This document shows positions 6,509 through 9,942 of a stretch of 9,942 nt of DNA, in pieces; the first letter of the stretch is position 1; each line of letters begins with the position of its first letter. A model generated the notes under the pieces. The model ran no database searches. It saw nothing but the letters and a program-made list of their open reading frames with translations, and had not been told where the DNA came from. The stretch comes from Verrucomicrobiota bacterium. Its GTDB lineage: Bacteria; Verrucomicrobiota; Verrucomicrobiia; Opitutales; Opitutaceae. The position numbers were made by a program, and so were the translations under genes. The stretch is taken from NCBI GenBank assembly GCA_023430565.1, contig JAEZAD010000153.1, forward strand, positions 1 to 9,942, in the 5' to 3' direction.

Positions 6509-7573
6509 ATGTCCCGAGACTTCGTCAGCCAACGCGAGGTCGCAGCCGCTGCGGGCGTATCCGTTTCGGCCGTCTCTCTCGCCCTGCGTAATCACCCCAA
6601 GGTTTCGCCGAAGGTCCGCACGCGCATCCTGAAAATCGCCCGGCGGATGGGTTACCGGACAGATCCGAAAATCGCTCAACTGATGGAGCATCTGCGCGCC
6701 GCCCGCGACAAACGCGCACCCGCCAAGCTCGCTGTGCTGATTCCGGAACTCACCTCCGCCCAGCTCAAGTCCTACCATCCGATCATGGAGATGCTCGCCG
6801 GCGCCCGCGAGCAGGCTGGCGAAGCGGGCTTCGAGCTCGAGGTGTTTCACCTGGTGGACTCCGGCATGACCAGCCAGCGCTTGCGAACGATTCTCCGCAC
6901 CCGTGGCATCCAGGGAATTTTCGTTGCGCCTTTCGCGAGCGGGGTAGGCCGCGTCGATTTCGATTTTACGGGCTTCGCGGCCGCGACCGCCGGCTACAGC
7001 ATCATCGATCCCCTGCTCCACCGGTCCTGTCCGGATTATCTGCAGATGATGGACGAAACCCTCGAATGGGTCACCCGCCAAGGCCTCCGCCGGGTCGGTT
7101 TTGTGCTCACTTACCGGCCGGGCGGGGTCGGTCACAAGCTGTTTTCTTCCTCGTTTCTGTATTACCAGCACCAGATCCCGGAGGCCGACCGCGTCCCGAT
7201 CCTGCCCAAGGCGCAGATCTCCGACCAGGCGCTGCTCGACTGGATCGCTGCGCACAAACCGGAAGCCATCATCAGCTCGGGTCTCATTTACGATCAGCTC
7301 GTCCGCCTGCGCGTGCCGATCCCCCGCAAGATAAAGTTCTCCAACATCGACCTCTCGGAGCCCCCGCAGAATGCCGCCGGCGTCGATCACGGTTACCGGT
7401 TGGTCGGTCGGGAAACGATCAAACTCATCCACTCGCAACTCCTGCTCAATCTCAGCGGCGTGCCCGAGCATCCGAAGGTGGTGCTCGTCGACAGCCATTG
7501 GCGCCCTGGCTTCACCATGCCCGGCAACCCCTCGCGTCGCGAGGTGCGCGCGACTCCGTTGCGCCAGGATTGA
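6509..7573 (+). CDS. LacI-family transcriptional regulator 2
   Basis: A 354-residue LacI-type regulator, 120 bp downstream of the first and probably co-transcribed. The HTH is at about residues 8-28 (QREVAAAAGVSVSAVSLALRN), followed by HPKVSPKVRTRILKIARRMGYR. P53 and L58 follow; L58 is at Tyr+9, matching the leucine-lever spacing, and again the usual Ala-Arg is missing (Ile-Ala). The effector domain starts at about residue 70 with KLAVLIPEL, and SGMTSQRLRTILRTRGIQGI parallels regulator 1, so the two are paralogues that have diverged considerably. The start is ATG 6509, with AAGG at 6501-6504 only 4 nt upstream, a close and weak RBS. The gene is convergent with the GH2 gene, 15 bp between stops. 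It may control the right-hand enzyme operon, its own pair, or a distant target; the sequence does not decide. Confidence 0.93.
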   Translation: MSRDFVSQREVAAAAGVSVSAVSLALRNHPKVSPKVRTRILKIARRMGYRTDPKIAQLMEHLRAARDKRAPAKLAVLIPELTSAQLKSYHPIMEMLAGAREQAGEAGFELEVFHLVDSGMTSQRLRTILRTRGIQGIFVAPFASGVGRVDFDFTGFAAATAGYSIIDPLLHRSCPDYLQMMDETLEWVTRQGLRRVGFVLTYRPGGVGHKLFSSSFLYYQHQIPEADRVPILPKAQISDQALLDWIAAHKPEAIISSGLIYDQLVRLRVPIPRKIKFSNIDLSEPPQNAAGVDHGYRLVGRETIKLIHSQLLLNLSGVPEHPKVVLVDSHWRPGFTMPGNPSRREVRATPLRQD

Positions 7574-7591
7574 TCGAGCCGCCTCCGATCA
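7571..7591. terminator. Possible small hairpin between convergent genes
   Basis: TGATCG (7571-7576) and CGATCA (7586-7591) are exact reverse complements around a 9-nt loop. The outer three bases of each arm are the stop codons of lacI 2 (plus) and GH2 (minus). A 6-bp stem without a T-tract on either side is weak for intrinsic termination, so a bidirectional terminator role is only possible. No better terminator lies in the 15-bp gap. Confidence 0.3.
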
Positions 7592-9397
7592 GAAGCCGTC
7601 GCGCAGCTTCACGCGCACGTGCTCGTAAAGCGGACGCGGCCGGCGAAATTCGTCCACCAGTCCCCAGCGGCGAAAGCCGTCGTCGCCCGAGCCCGGATAG
7701 CGGCTCGCGTAGTCGTTGAACGACCAATACGAGAACCCGCAGATCCACGGCCGGTCCCGCACATAAGCCAGCATGGCGTCGAAGTGATCGATCCGCTCCT
7801 GCTCGCTCTTCACGCGGTCGGCCCGGAGGCCATATTCGGTGATCAACACCGGCTTGGCTGGCCAGCGCCGCTGCACCGGATCGAGGAAACCCGCCACCTC
7901 TTCGGGCGGAAAATAGAGGTTCACGGCAATGAAATCGACATGGTCGAACGCCCGCTCCGCGCCGGTCGGACTGTCGGTCAACTCCCGCAACTCCCGTCCC
8001 AGTGCCGCAAACGTCACCGGCCGCGTGGGATCGATCGCCTTCACCCAATCCGCCATGTCGCGTGTCCACGCGATTCCTTCCGAGGTCCAGGACTCGTATT
8101 CGTTACCGAGGCTCCAGCCGACGACACTCGGGTGATTCCACGCCAGCTCCATCAACTCGCGCATCTCCGCCTGGAACTGCGCCCGCAACTCCGGCGATGC
8201 GACATCCTCCGCGAGATAGCCCCACATCCCGACCTCCAAAATGAGCAGCATCCCTTCGCGATCCGCCCACTCCAAAAGATTTTTCCCAGGTGCGGTGTGC
8301 TGCAGCCGGGCGAAGCGCAAGCCCGCGTCCTTCATCAGGCGCAAATCCTGTTCCACCGCTTCGTCCGGATCCAGACCCCCGTGCACCGGATGACCGCGCG
8401 CGCGATTCGCCCCCGCCAGCCGCACCGGCCGCTCGTTGAGCAGAAATTTTGCTTGGCGGATTTCCAGGCTGCGAAAACCGAACTGCGCCGCCGACTCGTG
8501 GTGAAGTCCGCCATCGGCCGCGAGTGTCACTTCGCAGCGATACATTTGTGGCGATTCCAATTCCCATCGGGCAAATGCGCCCGCGGGAACCGTGGCCTGG
8601 AGCGCCGTCTCAGCCGTTGCGTTCGCCGCAACGGAAAGTTTTCCCGTCAACGTCACCGGCAGGCGCTCGCCCGTCGTATCCAGGATGATCGCGCTCAACT
8701 CGCTCTGTCCCGCCTGCGGCCGATCGTTTTGCACTCGCACCTTCACGATCAACCGCGCGGAACCGTCCGCCTGCGGCTGCGTCTCGATCTTCTGCCGCAC
8801 GATCCACACCGGAGGACGCGCGACCAGTCGGACCCCGCCGAGGACACCGCCGTAGTTCAGCCACGGATACTGCCCCGAACTCGCCGAGTTGCCCGATCGC
8901 GCTCCCGGCAAGGCGCGAAACTTCACGCGATTGTCCACCTCCACGACGAGGAAATTTTCTCGATTCGGCCGCAGCAGGGCGGACACGTCGAAATCAAAGG
9001 GCGTGTAACCGCCTTCGTGAGAGCCGACTGCCTTACCATTGAGCCAGACCCGGCAGCGCTGAAATACCGTGTCGAACTCCAGTCGCCACGACCGGCCTTC
9101 CGTCACCGGCACCGCCACCGACCGCCGATACCACGTCACGCCTGTGTAAGCGTAACGCGGATCGGTCAGGTAATCGTGCGGCACCCTGACCTCGTCCCAC
9201 CCGTCTCGCGGATGCGGTTTTTCACCGGTCCATTGCGCTTGCGGCTGGTGCCAGCTTTTCTCCAGCCCGGCACCCGTCGGATCGAGCGCGAGCGACCAAC
9301 CTTCGCCGGATAAATCGAGCGTCAAATCCTGCGCGCAGACGCCGCCAGCACCGGCCAGGGCGAGAAACAGACAGAACAACGAATAGGGAGGTCTCAT
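7589..9397 (-). CDS. Secreted glycoside hydrolase family 2 enzyme
   Basis: A 602-residue exported retaining exo-glycosidase. Residues 1-22 are a signal peptide (LFCLFLALAGAGGVCA, cleavage before QD). A GH2 sugar-binding domain spans about 30-195: VPHDYLTDP at 72-80, WYRRSV at 89-94, FQRCRVWLNGKAVGSHEGGYTPF at 112-134. An Ig-like domain spans about 197-310. The TIM barrel runs 311-602, with GANRARGHP near 329-337, WSLGNE ending in acid/base E433, and LITEYG with nucleophile E521. Length and motifs resemble beta-glucuronidase, but the Asn-x-Lys uronate motif is absent. The corresponding C-terminal stretch (566-580) has R566, R576 and R577, which might bind an acidic sugar by other means. QHTAP at 366-370 replaces the common SHYP. 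The start is ATG 9397, overlapping the upstream stop, with GAAGG nine nt before it. It probably acts in the periplasm on the same substrate as the SGNH partner. Specificity (glucuronide, galactoside or other) is undecided. Confidence 0.93.
   Translation of the reverse strand: MRPPYSLFCLFLALAGAGGVCAQDLTLDLSGEGWSLALDPTGAGLEKSWHQPQAQWTGEKPHPRDGWDEVRVPHDYLTDPRYAYTGVTWYRRSVAVPVTEGRSWRLEFDTVFQRCRVWLNGKAVGSHEGGYTPFDFDVSALLRPNRENFLVVEVDNRVKFRALPGARSGNSASSGQYPWLNYGGVLGGVRLVARPPVWIVRQKIETQPQADGSARLIVKVRVQNDRPQAGQSELSAIILDTTGERLPVTLTGKLSVAANATAETALQATVPAGAFARWELESPQMYRCEVTLAADGGLHHESAAQFGFRSLEIRQAKFLLNERPVRLAGANRARGHPVHGGLDPDEAVEQDLRLMKDAGLRFARLQHTAPGKNLLEWADREGMLLILEVGMWGYLAEDVASPELRAQFQAEMRELMELAWNHPSVVGWSLGNEYESWTSEGIAWTRDMADWVKAIDPTRPVTFAALGRELRELTDSPTGAERAFDHVDFIAVNLYFPPEEVAGFLDPVQRRWPAKPVLITEYGLRADRVKSEQERIDHFDAMLAYVRDRPWICGFSYWSFNDYASRYPGSGDDGFRRWGLVDEFRRPRPLYEHVRVKLRDGF
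9394..9397 (-). other. ATGA overlap (SGNH hydrolase to GH2)
   Basis: On the minus strand, ATG (9397-9395) of the GH2 gene overlaps TGA (9396-9394) of the upstream gene. GAAGG (9411-9407), inside the last codons of the upstream gene, is the probable RBS. This indicates one mRNA with coupled translation. Confidence 0.9.
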
Positions 9398-9942
9398 GGT
9401 AGTTGGCCTTCGTTCACGTCTCCGGAGTAGAGCACTCCACAAATAAAAACTTCTCCCCGGCCTTGATCGTCCGCCGGCAGCAGTTCCACCCGGACGCGAT
9501 GCGGACCGGGCGCCAGTGGCTCGGGATAAAACCACGCTTTCAACCGGTAATGGCCGGGTGTCGAAAAAGTATCGCGCAACGTCGCCTCGACGGGCGGCAA
9601 ATTGTCGATGGTCACGCGCAGTTGCCCGCTCTGTGCGCTCTTGAAGCCATAAAGCCCCACCACCGTGCCCGTCACCGTCGCTTCCACCGCGCTGCCCGCC
9701 GTATCGCTCCACCACGTCGGCGGCGCGATGCGTCCCGGTTGCGAGGCAACGCGCGCGTCGTCCGCGGGCAGTTCTTGCCACGTGCCGGAGCGCGCCATTG
9801 CTGCAACTGGCACATAACCGGCGCCCGCCCAGTGATCGGAGTGCAGCGGCGCCGCGAGCTCTCTCGCGGCTGGATCATCGCCTTGAACGAGCTTCTCCCA
9901 CGACCGGACGATCGCTTCGCCATAAAGCGCGTGTCCCGCCGC
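9394..9942 (-). CDS. SGNH/GDSL-type hydrolase, C-terminal part (partial at right edge)
   Basis: The frame is open from the right edge to TGA at 9394, giving 182 visible residues; an internal GTG at 9813 is not a true start because coding continues upstream. The first visible residues, AAGHALYGEAIVRSWEKL, match the final SGNH block (D..HP...GH.LY...I), where the catalytic Asp and His would lie just beyond the edge. After this helix comes a roughly 140-residue beta-rich domain, with TWWSDTAGSAVEATVTGTVV, GLYGFKSAQSGQLRVTIDN and HYRLKAWFYPEPLAPGPHRV, resembling accessory beta-sandwich domains in verrucomicrobial and planctomycete esterases. SGNH enzymes of this kind often remove acetyl or other acyl groups from polysaccharides. 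Paired with the coupled GH2, it may deacylate a substrate before or after glycoside cleavage. The family call rests on one motif and on context, because the Ser nucleophile block is outside the window. Confidence 0.7.
   Translation of the reverse strand, partial: AAGHALYGEAIVRSWEKLVQGDDPAARELAAPLHSDHWAGAGYVPVAAMARSGTWQELPADDARVASQPGRIAPPTWWSDTAGSAVEATVTGTVVGLYGFKSAQSGQLRVTIDNLPPVEATLRDTFSTPGHYRLKAWFYPEPLAPGPHRVRVELLPADDQGRGEVFICGVLYSGDVNEGQLP

Noticed and set aside
6401..7498. Minus-strand open frame of 365 codons opposite lacI-type gene 2
   Set aside because: No recognisable motif and fully antisense to a clear regulator.
8614..8634. 8-bp inverted repeat CCGTTGCG/CGCAACGG in the GH2 gene
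   Set aside because: Within the chance expectation for a window of this size and internal to coding sequence.
7619..9313. Plus-strand open frame of 564 codons opposite the GH2 gene
   Set aside because: Compositionally an antisense shadow (Arg, His, Pro rich); the GH2 strand has signal peptide, domains and catalytic residues.
9398..9781. N-terminal extension of the GH2 frame beyond ATG 9397
   Set aside because: The extension overlaps the SGNH hydrolase in another frame and would bury the signal peptide; ATG 9397 has an RBS and an ATGA overlap.

Overview
This window is a carbohydrate- or glycoside-utilisation locus from a high-GC Gram-negative bacterium. The most likely source is the Opitutaceae (Verrucomicrobiota). 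The pointers are a TonB-dependent receptor with the 'VLSPFVV' N-terminal box and 'RGPNAILFG.GSPAG.VN' plug motif common in that family, a tandem of short-hinged LacI-type regulators with 'SLALR.HP' helix-turn-helices, a PF12831-type FAD oxidoreductase, and exported GH2 and SGNH enzymes. The placement is by recognition of family style, not by a database search.

Layout, left to right. A leftward operon (5008 to 1) encodes a TonB-dependent outer-membrane receptor, an FAD-dependent oxidoreductase and an MFS transporter cut by the left edge. The FAD stop and MFS start overlap as TAATG. A 348-bp divergent intergenic region (5009-5356) holds several candidate operator-like repeats. Two tandem rightward lacI-type genes follow (5357-6388 and 6509-7573), separated by 120 bp with nested inverted repeats. 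They converge, with 15 bp between stop codons, on a second leftward operon entering from the right edge. That operon encodes the C-terminal part of an SGNH/GDSL-type hydrolase (9942-9394), whose stop overlaps the start of a secreted GH2 glycoside hydrolase (9397-7589) as ATGA.

How the parts may work together (inference): the exported SGNH hydrolase removes ester groups and the exported GH2 cleaves a glycosidic bond. The TonB-dependent receptor brings released or larger ligands across the outer membrane. The MFS carrier, which resembles hexuronate/organic-anion carriers at its N-terminus, imports the product. The cytoplasmic FAD enzyme oxidises it or a derivative. One or both LacI regulators would sense the inducer. 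The substrate cannot be read from the sequence. The GH2 resembles beta-glucuronidase in size and catalytic motifs but lacks the Asn-x-Lys uronate motif of classical enzymes.

No tRNA, rRNA, CRISPR array, insertion sequence or integrase was seen. The most unusual non-coding signal is a perfect 13-bp inverted repeat with a 3-nt loop inside the receptor gene (4041-4069). The long plus-strand ORFs opposite the receptor, FAD and GH2 genes are antisense shadows of high-GC coding sequence. Nothing here is convincingly a wholly new system. The parts worth follow-up are the receptor/FAD/MFS operon with its paired regulators, and the structured intergenic sequences.
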